This document shows positions 42,574 to 55,121 of a stretch of 64,000 nt of DNA, piece by piece (position 1 is the first letter of the stretch; each line of letters starts with the position of its first letter). Made by a program: the position numbers and the translations under genes. The notes below the pieces were generated by a model. It had not been told where the DNA came from. It saw only the letters and a list, made by a program, of their open reading frames with translations, and did no database searches. This DNA is from Flaccisagitta enflata (Eukaryota; Chaetognatha; Sagittoidea; Aphragmophora): positions 9,424,001 through 9,488,000 of the forward strand of contig OZ231126.1 of NCBI GenBank assembly GCA_965153355.1, in the 5' to 3' direction.

Positions 42574-42810
42574 CCCTCTCAGGCCTGAAATCTACCCTCT
42601 CAGGCCTGAAATCTGCCCTCTCGGGCCTGAAATCTGCCCTCTCAGGCCTAATATCTGGCCTCTCATGCCTTAAATCTGAGGAAGCATATCAAAGGCCTGA
42701 GAAGACCGGTTTCAAGCCTGAGAGGACAGATTTCAGGCCTGAGAGGGCAGATTTCAGGCCTAAGAGGGTAGATTAAAGGCCTGAGAGGGCAGATTTCAGG
42801 CCTGAGGGGT
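42574..42810. repeat. 21-bp satellite in two opposed halves
   Basis: About five units of CCCTCTCAGGCCTGAAATCTG are followed, after a short spacer, by about five in the reverse orientation, so the whole array can fold back. Two more units lie at 43745-43790. Confidence 0.85.
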
Positions 42811-42817
42811 AATCACT

Positions 42818-42972
42818 GACGATCCAGGTCTTACAAACTAGATACGATCTACTGCACGATCAAAGTGATTCTCGTCTCCAATAGATACGAGAAGAGATAG
42901 CTATAAATCGATTATTAGATATAGCTAGATATCGATTTCCGATACGATTTAACATTTTTTTCATAGTTAATG
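42818..42972 (-). repeat. Inverted copy of 34615-34778
   Basis: Reverse complement of the earlier copy with modest divergence. It begins right after the 21-bp satellite. Confidence 0.7.
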
Positions 42973-43013
42973 TATTATTAATAAATGTTTACCGTGTAAC
43001 CATTTCTTAAATA

Positions 43014-43015
<2 letters not shown>

Positions 43016-43104
<89 letters not shown>
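43016..43104 (+). repeat. GT array
   Basis: About 44 uninterrupted units. Confidence 0.95.
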
Positions 43105-43106
<2 letters not shown>

Positions 43107-43614
43107 CATAGTATGGGCCAAAAGTTGTGCTGGTAATGTGTTCAACTCCATAGGTGTGGTACTATATACCAAAAATGAAATAAAATCAGTAGAGTCGTCC
43201 TGGTTTTGTTATCAATTTGAGAATATTTTTGAAATCGTTTTTATTCCAATGGAAAACGATCTTAGATAAAAATTGGAAAAATTTCGAATTTGAGAAAGGA
43301 TACTTGAGATTTGTAACTAATGGAAACCAGTTGGAATGAAACTTTTTTTAATTTCTTACATGAATATTTCGTCCATGGCTTGAATAAATATCGAATTAGA
43401 GACATTGTAAATGTAAGCAAGCATGAGCAGGAGCCAGTCATTCAACCTCTTTTGTCTGCTCTTTTACTGTTATCAATTTTGGGTGATTGCTCACCCAAAT
43501 CTGACTGAAAGAATCGAACCTCTCTCTCTCTCTCCGATTTCTTACCCCATTCTCCATTCACACTTACTTTTTTCTCTCCATTGTCTCTACTCGACCTCTC
43601 TTCTCCTTACTAAT

Positions 43615-43733
43615 CCCCTGTCTGTCTGTCTGTCTGTCTCGTCGGTCTGTCTCGGTGTTGTACACCGGATATCGGTTCACGATGCAGGAAGGGGTCTCGG
43701 TCAGTCTGTCCGACACGGGTCGATTTTGGCGGA
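43615..43733 (-). repeat. Inverted copy of 30484-30612
   Basis: Reverse complement of the earlier copy, including the terminal (TGTC)n. Confidence 0.7.
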
Positions 43734-43873
43734 GGTTACTGAGGGGGCAGATTTCAGGCCTGGGAGGGCAGATTTCAGGCATGAGAGGGCCTGGGGGGAC
43801 TAATGGACATACGGACGAACAAAAGTCCCCCTGTGTTCTACAGGACTTCGTCCCCTTTGGGGCCGCTGCCCAA

Positions 43874-43968
43874 AAAACTAAAAAGTGTGACCAAAGGACA
43901 GACTGATGGACGGACCAACACACCGATGGACTGACAAAGCGGGGTGTAGAGTCACATCGCAAGCGACA
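43874..43968 (+). mobile_element. HL1 3' fragment
   Basis: AAAGTGTGACCAAAGGACAG, a degenerate GGAC tract, AAAGCGGGGTGTAGAG and a decayed hairpin GTCACATCGCAAGCGAC. Confidence 0.6.
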
Positions 43969-44245
43969 AATAATTGCGTAGGTTCAAAAAGATACATCAT
44001 TAGATCAACATCACCATTTCTATTCAATCATTAGCAATTCATTTGAAGGGTTCCCCTCCCAACAGACAGACTAAATAAGTGGTATAAAGAATTGCGTGGA
44101 CGCAACTGAGAATAGCATTCATAAATCTGCCTCTTACTGTAAGTCAAGCGTCTTGGTCATTTTTTTTTCTTTTTTGCCGCATATTGATGACTAGATGTCA
44201 AGCTTGATCAACTGGTGAAAAGCTAGCCCAGCTGTCTCAGTCTAA

Positions 44246-44361
44246 CCAGGCCTTGGTTGCGGACTGGTGGGCAGGAGCAGATAACCCTAAAAAGTAATTT
44301 TGTGATAGACCAACAGACCGATGGACCAAAAAGTGGCTTATAGAGTTGTGTGTCCTCAACT
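44246..44361 (+). mobile_element. HL1 element, decayed full-length
   Basis: CCAGGCCTTGGTTGCGGAC, GGTGGGCAGGAGCAG, GACCAACAGACCGATGGACC, GTGGCTTATAGAG and hairpin GTTGTGTGTCCTCAAC. The subterminal GTTGCGGAC matches the GTTGC-type arms rather than the commoner GTCGC type. Confidence 0.65.
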
Positions 44362-44794
44362 TTAGAATTTGAATTTGACCTTATGATCAACTCTCATACT
44401 ATCATCACTGATTATTCAAATCAGTACAGTTGAGCCCCACCTTAATGGAAACAGATGCCAAGGGACTAAGAAATTTCATCTGTTATAGACAATTTTTGTT
44501 ATTACAAAGGACAATGTATGTGGTCAGCAGTACCCAATTACTAACTATGCATGATTGTGGAAGTGAGTGTGAGGAGGCAGAGCAGCCACCCTGAGGGCCC
44601 TGAACCACCCAGAGTGGCCACCGTGAATGGACAAAGTGGGGTATAGAGTCGCTTAGCACGCGACTAAAAACCCATACTCCCGAGAACAAGCCTTATTTCT
44701 ATCAAAGTCCCCTGGTATTCATCCCTCAGCACCATTGCAAGTATTATCTACAAACTGACAAGCGACTTAAACAGTTCCGTAGCACGCATCTAAC

Positions 44795-45030
44795 AATGCA
44801 TCCAGACTGTGTCTCTGCGTGTACTAAATTTGGCGCTAAACATGTGACATATATGGTGAGAGATATCAGCAAACAGACAGACTGAGTAAAAAAGGAGGCT
44901 CTCAAAACACGTTTGTCAAACCTTTTACTTAGTGTAGGATCTCACTTTGGCAAAAAATAGCAAAAAATGGTTTTTACTCAGGTGTGATGGAAGTAGCTGA
45001 CGGATAGATGGACAGACCCTCTTATGGAGA
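44795..45030 (+). mobile_element. HL2 element, decayed
   Basis: ATGCATCCAGACTGTGTCTC, AACATGTGACATATATGG, GTAGGATCTCACTTTGGC and GACAGACCCTCTTATGGAGA follow in the same order as in 60652-60926. Both termini are eroded. Confidence 0.6.
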
Positions 45031-45810
45031 CGTTTTACTTATTCAATTTTTGAATCCCTTCTTTATCTAATTCTTTAGGCAACAAGGGGTCATAGAATCA
45101 TTGCAGGGGGAGGGGGGCTGGATTGGAACTTACTCTTTCAAACTGGAGGGTAACATAGATGGAAAAACGGATACAGTTAAGTTTCATATAGGGAAGATTG
45201 GGTAGCTGGACAAACTTAAGTACCAAAAACACTTAACTTTTCCATAGCACAAGCAATGTCAATATATTAATACATGGTTACAGTAGCGAGATTAAAGTAT
45301 AAGTATGCGCAGTAAATCGGGCAGAATAACAATCAAAACGCAAGGAGATCAAGGCAGCACAGACCTCCAAATCCCACCCTGATGAGAAATAAGCCCCAAA
45401 CGACACTTCATCCCACAAGTCACCTATAGGCAGCAAACAAAATATTATTTTCATACTTTTTTTTTGAGTCGCAAGACTGAAAATAAAATCACTCAGGAAA
45501 TCATATCCTCAATCTTGCTTTTATGTAGCATTATATTTGTTATATTTTTAGTTGCGGAAATGCAACACTTTGATAGGCATTTTCCATCTGTTTGTCTGTC
45601 CATCATTTGGTTGTCCATGATAATAGCCTAGGATTGTTTGTGTGTGTGTGGGGGGGGAAGATAGAATATACCCCTGCCCACCCATCTGTAAAAAAAAACA
45701 TGGAACCCTAGCTTGACTGAATGTTCAAGATTAATGTAAGGCTGCTGCGCAGGTAAAATATCCCAGACCGCTTGCCTTATGCTTCCCTGCGTCAACCTGT
45801 AGCAAGGGAA

Positions 45811-46055
45811 CAAGGCCGGATACAGAGCCAATAAGTAGTTGCTTGTGAGTGGGGAGGGGCAGTAATACAGATGGGCAGGGGTAGTATGAGAGTGGGTGGG
45901 AGCTGTTTTGTGGCAGGGCAGGCGCAGTAATGCTCAGAAATTGCTAGTCCAGTCAATTTCCGGTCACCTAAATTTTCACATTCCAGAAACACAGATCGAC
46001 CTTCCAAGGGACACACCCTCCGATCGAGTCGCTTTACTCGCTTACCAAGCTGCTA
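45811..46055 (+). mobile_element. HL1-like remnant
   Basis: CAAGGCCGGATACAGAGCC and three loosely repeated GGGCAGGGGCAGTA-type boxes, then GAGTCGCTTTACTCGC near the end. Strongly decayed. Confidence 0.4.
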
Positions 46056-46369
46056 AAAGTTTACCGAGCAGTGTACTTGCTACAGCTTGCTGCATAGGAT
46101 AATATCTCAAAAATACAATCATCAAGTGAAAACTGGCTTTACTCAGGAGATCATATTGTCCAAATTGTGTTTTCAAAAATATTTTTGACCAAATTTTTAG
46201 AAGTGATAAAAGCTAGCTGTAATGGTAAAATATATCAAGGAGCTTGCTTACTGGTTGCAACTTGCTGCAGCTTTCTGCACCCTTACTGCAGCCTGCTGCA
46301 GATTGCTGCGAAGGTGAAATATACCCAGCATACAGCAGACATATATTTACAAAGTTCAAACTGAGATCA

Positions 46370-46991
46370 TTAAGACGGCGAGCATCTGAAGGCAAGATTT
46401 AGTGTGTCAACAGGGGTAGAAATAGACAATTTCATGAGAATAGAAATGAAAAATTACATTAAAAGAATCATTGTAGTATGTCATGATAGATATCTAATAG
46501 CAAAATTTGCATTCAAATTGGACAAAAGAGCAAGTATTGATACCATTAACTAAAAATGTTCACTAAAAAATTTTCAAAATCTTATATTTGTTCACTGATA
46601 GGAGGCTTGTCAAAATTATAACTTTGTATAGAAAATGAAAAAATACAAAAATGAAGAACGTAGCCGCCTTCCAAAATTGATTACAGAGGCGGCTATATTT
46701 TTGAAAATGCAAAATTCCTTTGCATTTGAGAGTCTTATAATTTTGACAGCCGCAATTGGATAAAAAGTGTTGGCAAAATTTCATTAAAAACCCTTTTTTC
46801 TTTGCTTTGCTTATTCGAATTGCTGATTTTAAGGTTCTTTTGAGGTCAGCATATGACAAAGACATACACACAGTATGTTTCTGGAGACAATTTGTCTCCT
46901 GAAAATATTTTTGGCATCATTATTATTCAACTATAGTTGCAAAAAAAAGCGGCGAAACACTAAATGTGGTGTCAATTGCTCGCCGTCTTAA
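46370..46991. mobile_element. TTAA-flanked TIR element (piggyBac-like MITE)
   Basis: TTAAGACGGCGAGCA at the left and its exact inverse at the right. A second inverted match (TTTAGTGT) lies about 30 bp inside each. TTAA at both ends suits piggyBac-type insertion. 622 bp, no transposase. Confidence 0.65.
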
Positions 46992-47853
46992 GGAAATCTC
47001 GTCCACCAAATTGTCGTCTCAATTGCCTTTTTGATCAAATTTTCAAAATCTGAAGAACATTGCTGCAAATGTAGGGAAGTCGTAGGAGCTTTTTTTTCAT
47101 GCTGCGGGTTGCTGAAACTGTGGAAATTCTCTAAGCAAGTGTCAATTACAAAATGAAAACTGCAATCACTCAAGAAATCATTACCTTCAAAATATGGTTC
47201 CCATTGTTATTCTGTAATCTCAAATATTAGGAACTTGCCACAATTAATCCCCCAAAGTGCAGCAACTTGCAGCAACCACTTTTTTTTTGTTTTATTGTCT
47301 TTTGCACTGTCTTTTGCACACATCTACATCAATTAGCATTACCAACCATATTTTATTGTTATGACCAAAGCATTTATCATGTTAGATGAGACTCAAAGGA
47401 TTAAAGAGATGATAAACCCGAGTTTTGGCCAGAAATTCGAAGGTCTTGTATAGATGACATATATAGTGGGTGTGGGCGATTTTTTCAGCAACTTGGGGCA
47501 CAGGAAATGATGCAGATCGTTCAAGATGTTACTACTACAGAGTTTAGTCGCCGTATGGGAAAGAAATTGGTTCTCTCCTTTCCCTAGTAGCATGCGACTA
47601 AAAATTAGGTCTCGTTATAATTCTTTTTTTTTATAATTTCATTATGTGTAAAGGGTGTTGATGTTTAGCCTGATTGAAATGACAATCAAATATTTGAATT
47701 CTTCAGAAAAACAGTAATCAAAGTTCTTCGGTCAAATAAACACACTGCACCGTTTCTACTTGCAAAATTTTGCATTTTTCAACTTAATACTCTTTCAGAT
47801 ATCTGCACTCTGCAATTAACATGTTTGGCAACAGCCACTTTTATTATCACTTT

Positions 47854-47905
<52 letters not shown>

Positions 47906-49100
47906 AAAAAATATATAAAATAAAAAGTGAGAGCTATCATTTGAATTTGCCTCACCGATTTAGTGACTAAAAAGAAGAAAAAATTTTGAAGGAAAGAAAC
48001 TCATAACAAAAGGAAGCAATGAAAAAAGAAGGTAGACAGAAATAGAAAACAGACAAAGACCGGGCAACGACAGGTATAACAACAACAACAAAAATCATGC
48101 TCTTTCCCCAGATTCGAGGCTTTTCAATGAAATCCACAAAGGCTGCAAAGATTTTGAATAAAAAAAAAGAAAAAAAAATAACATTGCCTCTTCTCCGAAA
48201 ACGTGTACAAACAAACTTGACTGAGCTTAATGTTTTTTTAAGTCGTGTGCAAGGCAATTCTATGAGTTACTTTGTCGGTTCGTCCGTTACTCGGACGGGA
48301 GAGCGCTATAGGAACAACATTTTTTTCGGCGTTTATCAGCTAAAAAAGCCTTTTCCATCCTTGCCCACCCGCATTATGACATTGTGTATTCTTAAATGTT
48401 CGCAGCATTGAAATTTCTTTGGGATAAAGTGACTGCTTTCAATTGAAATCAACGTGATTAGATGTATCTGTAAGCATGGTGCTTGTCAGATCAAAAAGGA
48501 GGTAGGGACAGACAAATGGTAAACCAAATGAACAAACGGATGGATGGCTTTAAGTCCCCTTGTGTTCTACAGAACTTTATGCCCTTTGGGGCCTCTGCCT
48601 CAAAAAGCCCTCGCTTCTCAATGGGGGAACGGAGAGGAATTCTGCTGACTCTGCTGAGGTTAGGTGGTGAAATCTGGTGATTGTTAATTTTGGGAAGGGG
48701 CCAAAGGGGCCAAAGGGGGCCAAAGGGGCCAAAGTAGCCCGAGGTTTCCAGATACGTTCTCGCATCTATTTCAAAGGCAAGTCCGAAGTCCAAACATTAT
48801 TTGGACTCCAAATATCGAACACAATGTTGTGCAAGAGATATCAACGACTTAATTTCATCGCTGTGCTTTGCTGTGAAATATATTGCTATCTATGGCATGC
48901 TAAGCTATAGTCGCTGAGCAGGTCTGGTCATTTCTGAGCATAATTAGGCATGACTGAATAGTTCATATGGCCGTTTTAGGCGACGTGAAAACGAAGTGAA
49001 GGTAACTTGAAGTGGAATTGAAGGCAAAAAAGTCACTTTATGAGGAAATCAGGACAGTAGGATAGAACGTATGCGTTTGGATAGTCAGACGAAGTGACAA
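46992..49100. other. Intron 1 sequence, mostly unassigned
   Basis: Holds TTGCTGCA-like degenerate repeats, a CT array (47859-47901), a small foldback TTTAGTCGC/GCGACTAAA (47541-47605), an HL-like fragment (48236-48290), the hairpin repeat at 48530-48610 and a short GGGGCCAAA tandem (48696-48740). No exon recognised. Confidence 0.4.
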
Positions 49101-49119
49101 AAGTTGTTAAGCCAGTATA

Positions 49120-49491
49120 ACCTTGGGGAAATAAAAAATGGCGGATTTTTAAAAACTTTAAAACCTTTCTTTTGAACCTTAACGTAAGAAAAATGGATTA
49201 AAATTGGTGGTGCCCGTAAAGCCCTTCAAAAGCTCTGTCATTTGAGTCGTTTCTGGCATTGTTATAACAAACAAAAACATAAAGGTCCTGTAGTGAATTC
49301 TCAAATTCCTGACAACCTGTCTTCATCCCAATGCCTTTTCTAAACGGATAAAGTTAGGACAACCAGCAACGTCTCATTTGAAACATCTTTCGCAGAGCTT
49401 CAAAATGGTCACCGATTTTTTACAGTTTTTCTCAATTTAAAGTAGATAAGATTAGTTTTCCAAAATCCGCCATTTTTTACTTTCCCAAGGT
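49120..49491. mobile_element. TA-flanked MITE
   Basis: Ends ACCTTGGGGAAAT and ACTTTCCCAAGGT are inverted and continue into AAAATGGCGGATTTT on both sides. TA at 49118-49119 and 49492-49493. Confidence 0.8.
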
Positions 49492-49511
49492 TAAACAGAT
49501 CGTATCTAAAA

Positions 49512-49650
49512 AAGGCCGGATACACGGCTACCCAAGTCGCGGTGGGCAGGGACAGTGATGATAACGGCTAACAGAGCATTTGGGCAGGAGCAGTGATGCA
49601 AAAACCGCCTATAAACGCCGAAAATAGATAAAAAAAAAGATCAACAGGAC
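49512..49650 (+). mobile_element. HL1 5' part
   Basis: AAAGGCCGGATACACGGCTA, CCCAAGTCGCGGTGGGCAGG, CATTTGGGCAGGAGCAGTGA, AAAAACCGCC. The tract and hairpin are absent. Confidence 0.65.
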
Positions 49651-50137
49651 GATAAAAAAAGAAACACTGACTCACAGGATGAGTAATGACTTAGAAGAGG
49701 TTGGGGGTGAAGTTTTTGATGTAGGTGGCGGTTTTCATAACATTGAGCGAAACTCATTGATTTGTTCATCCTTGTATTATTCAATAATTCAAGCATTTAC
49801 TGGCATTCGTTCGTAAGATAAATCGTGGGTGGAGTTTAACAAAGCGCGAAGCATGTGCCGCGCCAATTGATTTAATTATCATGGGAGCGTAAAAATGCTT
49901 CGGAAAAGAAAAACATTTTTGCGGTTTTCAAGGAAATGGTGAAAATATGAGCCAAAGAAATTGATCACATATTTTTATAATGAAGGGAAAACAAAAATAT
50001 CCACGGTAAGTATGATCCTATGCGTTATAGCTACCAATTGGCTTGGGTTCTTCTCCCACTTTTAGTTCACTGAAAGATCGTAACCTAGGCCCTGTCTGCA
50101 ATGGTTGGTTGATTCCTTCACTTTCCCTATCTCCCTC

Positions 50138-50395
<258 letters not shown>

Positions 50396-50665
50396 TTTTC
50401 ATTCGTGCCTGCTCGCCAACCCGGGGCGCAGTGAAAATTAGATACCGTGAAGCCTTTCTAGTTCATAAAGGGAGAAAGGAACTGTAAAAGCGCCCGGCTG
50501 GGCGACTATCTGGGAACGTAATTGTGTTCATGGTGAATGGTGGAAGGGATGAGGGGAGTATTGTTCCTTATGTGACTTGTCTTTTAAGAAGGCTTTGTTC
50601 GTCAGGCGGTGCGTCGGTCCTTCGCCCCTTGACTCTCTTCGTGGTGCTTGAGTCATTGAATTTAA

Positions 50666-50796
50666 CAAGGCCGGATACACGGCCACCAGTTGCGGACGGG
50701 TGGGCAGGGGCGTTTTCCCACTTTTCAACTCGAGCGTGACGGACCAACGGACCGACGGACGGACAAAGCCTCTTATAGAGTTGCGTGTCCGCAACT
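50666..50796 (+). mobile_element. HL1 element, 131 bp minimal copy
   Basis: CAAGGCCGGATACACGGCCA, subterminal AGTTGCGGAC, GGGTGGGCAGGGGCG, a GACC/GACG tract, GCCTCTTATAGAG and hairpin GTTGCGTGTCCGCAAC before TAAAAA. The subterminal motif and right arm are exact complements. It lies in intron 1, 88 bp from the exon 1 donor. Confidence 0.85.
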
Positions 50797-50884
50797 AAAA
50801 ACGCACATAAGAGTCAGTCCGTAATGTTCTACAGAAATTTGGGGTGCTTGGTGTGAGAATAATGATGATCAGTTAATCGCTCAC

Positions 50885-50945
50885 CAGAAATGGGTGTGGT
50901 GGTGTTGGCCGGCGCATTTGCGACCGAAGAAACGGCCGCGAGCAT
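50885..50945 (-). CDS. jph: Junctophilin exon 1 (start codon exon)
   Basis: This exon encodes a 20-residue N-terminus beginning MLAAVSSVA and ending TPIS plus one base of the next codon. The ATG is at 50945-50943 with AAC before it (A at -3). An in-frame TGA lies 22 codons upstream with no other ATG between, which decides the start. The exon ends TCT-G before a GTGAGC donor at 50884 (phase 1). Joining it to the exon at 40096 completes a glycine codon and reads into the junctophilin start [10 protein letters not shown]. Vertebrate junctophilins have a two-residue leader before this motif, while fly has a longer Ala/Ser/Thr/Pro-rich one, so this leader is of the invertebrate kind. The assignment rests on phase, start context and composition, because such a short leader has no conserved residues. 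The 5' UTR boundary and promoter were not identified. Confidence 0.72.
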
Positions 50946-51509
50946 GTTGCTCCCTCTTCCGTGATTATGTCGCGTCAAACGACGCCTCAGACAAAAGACA
51001 CTTCAGTTTTTTTTCAACTTTATTTTCTTTTTTCTTGTCTTATGTTAGATGCAAAATTACGTGGAAGCGACGACTAGGATACGCGTTGTTGGTTTGCTCT
51101 TTCACTGGTTTTTCTTTTTTCGGTGTTTTTCGTTGTTTTTTGTTCAGTTTTGTTGCTGATGTTTTCTTTCGTTGGTTTTTATTACTTTTTGTATAATGGA
51201 AAGATCAGGAGTTGCGGCGGGAGGGATTGCGTTCGTTATCAATGAGTAGTTATTATTTCTATATGATGAATTTTCGTCCTAAATTTTCTTTTTAACGGAA
51301 GCTTTTTCGAAAATGTGCAATCAAAAAGTTAAATAGATGTTTCACATTCGGAATTTTCGACGGCCAAAAGTATGTTGCTGTTAAATTTGTTGCAGTTGCT
51401 GTTACTGTTGCTGTTTTTCTGTTTTTTTTTTGTTTCGTTTTCTTTTTCTCTTTGTTTCCTTTGTTTTATGAGTTGTGCGTGACCAAACTTTTTTTCATGG
51501 ATTAAAAAA

Positions 51510-51614
<105 letters not shown>

Positions 51615-51995
51615 AGAGAGGAATTTTATTCACAGAGCGTTTTTTGTGTTTTATAAATCGGGAAAAAGGATTTTAATTGAACGTTGAAAAGTTTTAATGA
51701 TTGGATGGTTTTTAGTGATGGTAGCGGACGGAAGATCGGCTGTGAAGCAATCCTCGATGTTGCCTCATCATTCATTGCATCTTTTTCAATCTTCGTTCAT
51801 TGCATCTTTTTCAGTCTTTCTTTTTTTTTTTATCGAAATGATTTCAATTCATCAGAAATACAATTTCTCCCGTTTATCAATTGATGAGAGAAAGTGAATG
51901 CTTTTTTCCTTCGTTTTCCTTTTCCTACCAAATCAGCTTTCTTTCTCTTTTTTCTCATTGGAGATGGAGAGCCGTTAAAATCACTTACGGACACA

Positions 51996-52109
<114 letters not shown>

Positions 52110-53286
52110 AATAAGGTTAAGCGGAAGTAAGGGCTAAAAGAGAGAGTGAAAGGAAGGAATTCACCAAAGTTAATAACTCGCCTTGAAAAGATAGAAATTG
52201 GCGAAAGACAGACTTCCTCGTCCTATTGAAGAATGAGGACTAAGTCCTCCCAAATCTCTTTCTTTTCTCTTCTCCTCTTTCTTTCCTCCTTTCTGTCCTC
52301 CGATCAAGTGGGAGAGAGAGAGACAACACTAAAGATGTCTTCCTGGTTCCTTTTGATCCTTTCCTTTTACTCCGACGCGCTTTCTCAGAATTGCTCTCCT
52401 CAAACCACAATTTTTTTTGTTTTGTTTACGGGCAAATGTTGCCTAGATGGCGCGCGTCGTGTTTTTTTTTGTTTTGGTTTAAACAAAAGTCAAAGGCAAT
52501 GAGGAAAATCATATGAGTTGCACATTTATGAGAAATGAAGAGAAAAATATATGAAAATGAATGTGAGAAAGAAGATGAAAAAAAAACAAAATTCAACTGT
52601 CGCCAATTTCGGTGTTTTTTTTTTGTTTTTTTTTTTTTTTTGTTTTATTGATAAATAAAAATTCGTCGATTTCTTTTGATGTTTCTTCGTTGTTATTTTG
52701 TTGTTGTTATATTGGCCCTGAAGAGAGCGACATCACTTGTTGGGTTTTGGAAGAAATTCAAAAAAACTGAATCATTGACTTATTAAAATAGAAAACAGAG
52801 ATGATGAAATGATGAAAAATAGAGAGAAAGCGAGCTAAGCCTAAAAAGTCGAGACGACGGAAAGACGGAGAGAGTCAAATCACAAACGAAAGAAAATGAA
52901 TTTATTGATTTGGGAATATTGTTTAAATCATTTAAGAACTAATAAGTTGATGAAAGGAACTTGTGGCGACTGTGTGTTGTTGACGCTGTTTTGTTACGTC
53001 ATATGTATATATATGTTCTTTCTTTGTCCTTCTGTTTCTCTTGTTTCTTTGTTTCGTCTGCTGCTCTTTTATTAGTTCTTTTTTTTTTTCTTGAGCGTTT
53101 TTTTCTGTTTTAACTCAAGTCTGCGCAGGCGAAGCTCGAAGCAATTTTTGGAGGCCGATTAATTTTTCTAATTTCTGATTACTTCTTTTGTTTGTTTTTT
53201 TTTCTTGTGTTTTTTATTTGTTTTTGTTTATATCTTATAAAACAATCAAAATAGATAAATGAAAATAAAACTCACGCTTACGACTT

Positions 53287-53335
53287 TTAAGGTTTCTTCA
53301 TCATTTTGAGTTCCTTTTTCGGCCGTCCATCATAC
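53287..53335 (-). CDS. Candidate terminal exon of an unidentified upstream gene
   Basis: A strong acceptor (TTATTCTTTCATCAG, AG at 53337-53336) is followed by an open frame YDGRPKKELKMMKKP and TAA at 53289-53287. AATAAA occurs about 70 bases downstream on the same strand (53219-53214). Entry would be phase 2. The basic C-terminal tail is not one I recognise, and no preceding exon was found between here and the right edge. The gene, if real, would lie upstream of junctophilin on the same strand and end about 2.3 kb before its start exon. The evidence is only splice-site quality, stop and poly(A) signal. Confidence 0.3.
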
Positions 53336-53618
53336 CTGATGAAAGAATAAGTAAATCACAGTTTTTTAACACAAACATAGTTTAAGTAACCGTTCACTAA
53401 ATCCCGCAAATGCATGTTTCATACAGCACATGCCACGGAAAGGTTGTATCAAATCTGATTCGAAGTTATGCCCCTGAAGCAAGCCTGTTCAAAATATCAC
53501 CGACTGTTAGAATGTTTGTAAAAAACAAGTAGTGCGAGGTTACAATTTGAGCAATGGTTAGAGTTTACTGAACTGGAAAAGTGACATTTGGTCCATGTTA
53601 GTAAAATTGACATTTTTT

Positions 53619-53983
53619 GTCACGTGCACGCAACTCCATACTTCTCTATCAAACTGTTGGTCCAACCATCGGTCAGTCCATCGTTTTGTCAGTTACATAT
53701 ATATATTTTGGGTTGTTTTTTTTTTTAACTGAGTATTATGCCATCAATGCCCCTGCCCAAATATCTTGGTGATTGCGTGAGTATCGAGCCTTTTTTTAAA
53801 ATCAATCATCGAAAGAAACTTTTATCGTTATCGTTTATCGTTATTGAAAGACTGTCATGTCAGAAGGACGGAAAAAATGAGAGACGGCATAGAATAGAAT
53901 AATTGATGCGTCGAATTCCCCGCACCTCAACCACTGCCCCTGCCCAACCGCACGTGATCAGAGTAGCCGTGTATCCAGCCTTG
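53619..53983 (-). mobile_element. HL1 element, decayed long copy
   Basis: Minus orientation: CAAGGCTGGATACACGGCTA, CACGTGCGGTTGGGCAGGGG, a second GGGCAGGGGCA box, a GACC tract and a hairpin remnant GTTGCGTGCACGTGAC. The interior holds extra sequence (about 53780-53930). Confidence 0.65.
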
Positions 53984-54139
53984 TTTAAGTGCAAATCGAC
54001 CGCTGTGTGGTGCGCCTGTCGGCCCTTCAGACCTTGTTTCGAGAGAATTGTTTTTTTATCATAGCAAAGAAAAATTAATTTCGTTGAAACTATAAATTGT
54101 GCAATGAAAGACGGCTGGTTCAAGTTGCACGTGCAGGCC

Positions 54140-54292
<153 letters not shown>

Positions 54293-54642
54293 GTGAGAGA
54301 GAGAAAGAGAAAGAAACAGCGCAAAAGATAAACAAGCAAATCTACGAACAGACACGTACACATGCAGATATAAGACACCTTCGAGAGCTGCAAAGGATTT
54401 CGTCCTTCATTCATATTCAGATCGGATTGAGTAGTATGTTGTCCAGCTTTCATAGCAAGAACAATATCGAGTGGTGAATAAAAAAAAGAGTAAGACATAA
54501 AATAAAGAAAATGTCAAGAGAAAGGAAGAAATAAAAACGAGATAGAAAGAAAGAAAGAAAAAAAGGAAGAGTTACAAAAACTGATTGGAAGGAAGAGGGA
54601 GTGAATCGTAAAACAAAAGGGAAAAAAGTGAAGGAAAGGTTC

Positions 54643-54644
<2 letters not shown>

Positions 54645-54734
<90 letters not shown>

Positions 54735-54776
54735 AAGAGAGAGAGAAAAAGAGAGAGAGAAAAAGAGAGAGAAAAG
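54645..54776 (+). repeat. GA array
   Basis: (GA)n, then GA blocks separated by AAA. Confidence 0.95.
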
Positions 54777-55121
54777 AAGCATTACATCCGGTTGTTTGAG
54801 CGAATTATCGTTTTCCTGCCAATATGGTAACTAAGGCGTAGACGATGAAAACAAAAACGACTATGAATGTCACGACGACGACGACGACGACAGTGGAGAC
54901 GGTGACATTGACGACGACGACGACGACGAGGTGAATCCTGGTTACGCATCCTTGGTGCCAAAAAAGGGAGAGCATCTTCCTCCTCTTCCTCCTCTTCCTT
55001 CTCCTCTTCCTCATCCTCCTCATCCTCATCTGCTCTTCCTACTTCGTTGTCAATAGAAAGAGTAAGACTAAGTAAGACCAGCCTCTCGTGAAGCGTTAAA
55101 TGAGCGTTGAGTTGGAAGTGC

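Noticed and set aside
54805-55029. 74-codon frame with valine-rich hydrophobic stretches, resembling membrane segments
   Set aside because: Hydrophobicity comes from GTC repeats and the start from an AGG/AGA tract; it lies upstream of the junctophilin start, where no anchor is expected.
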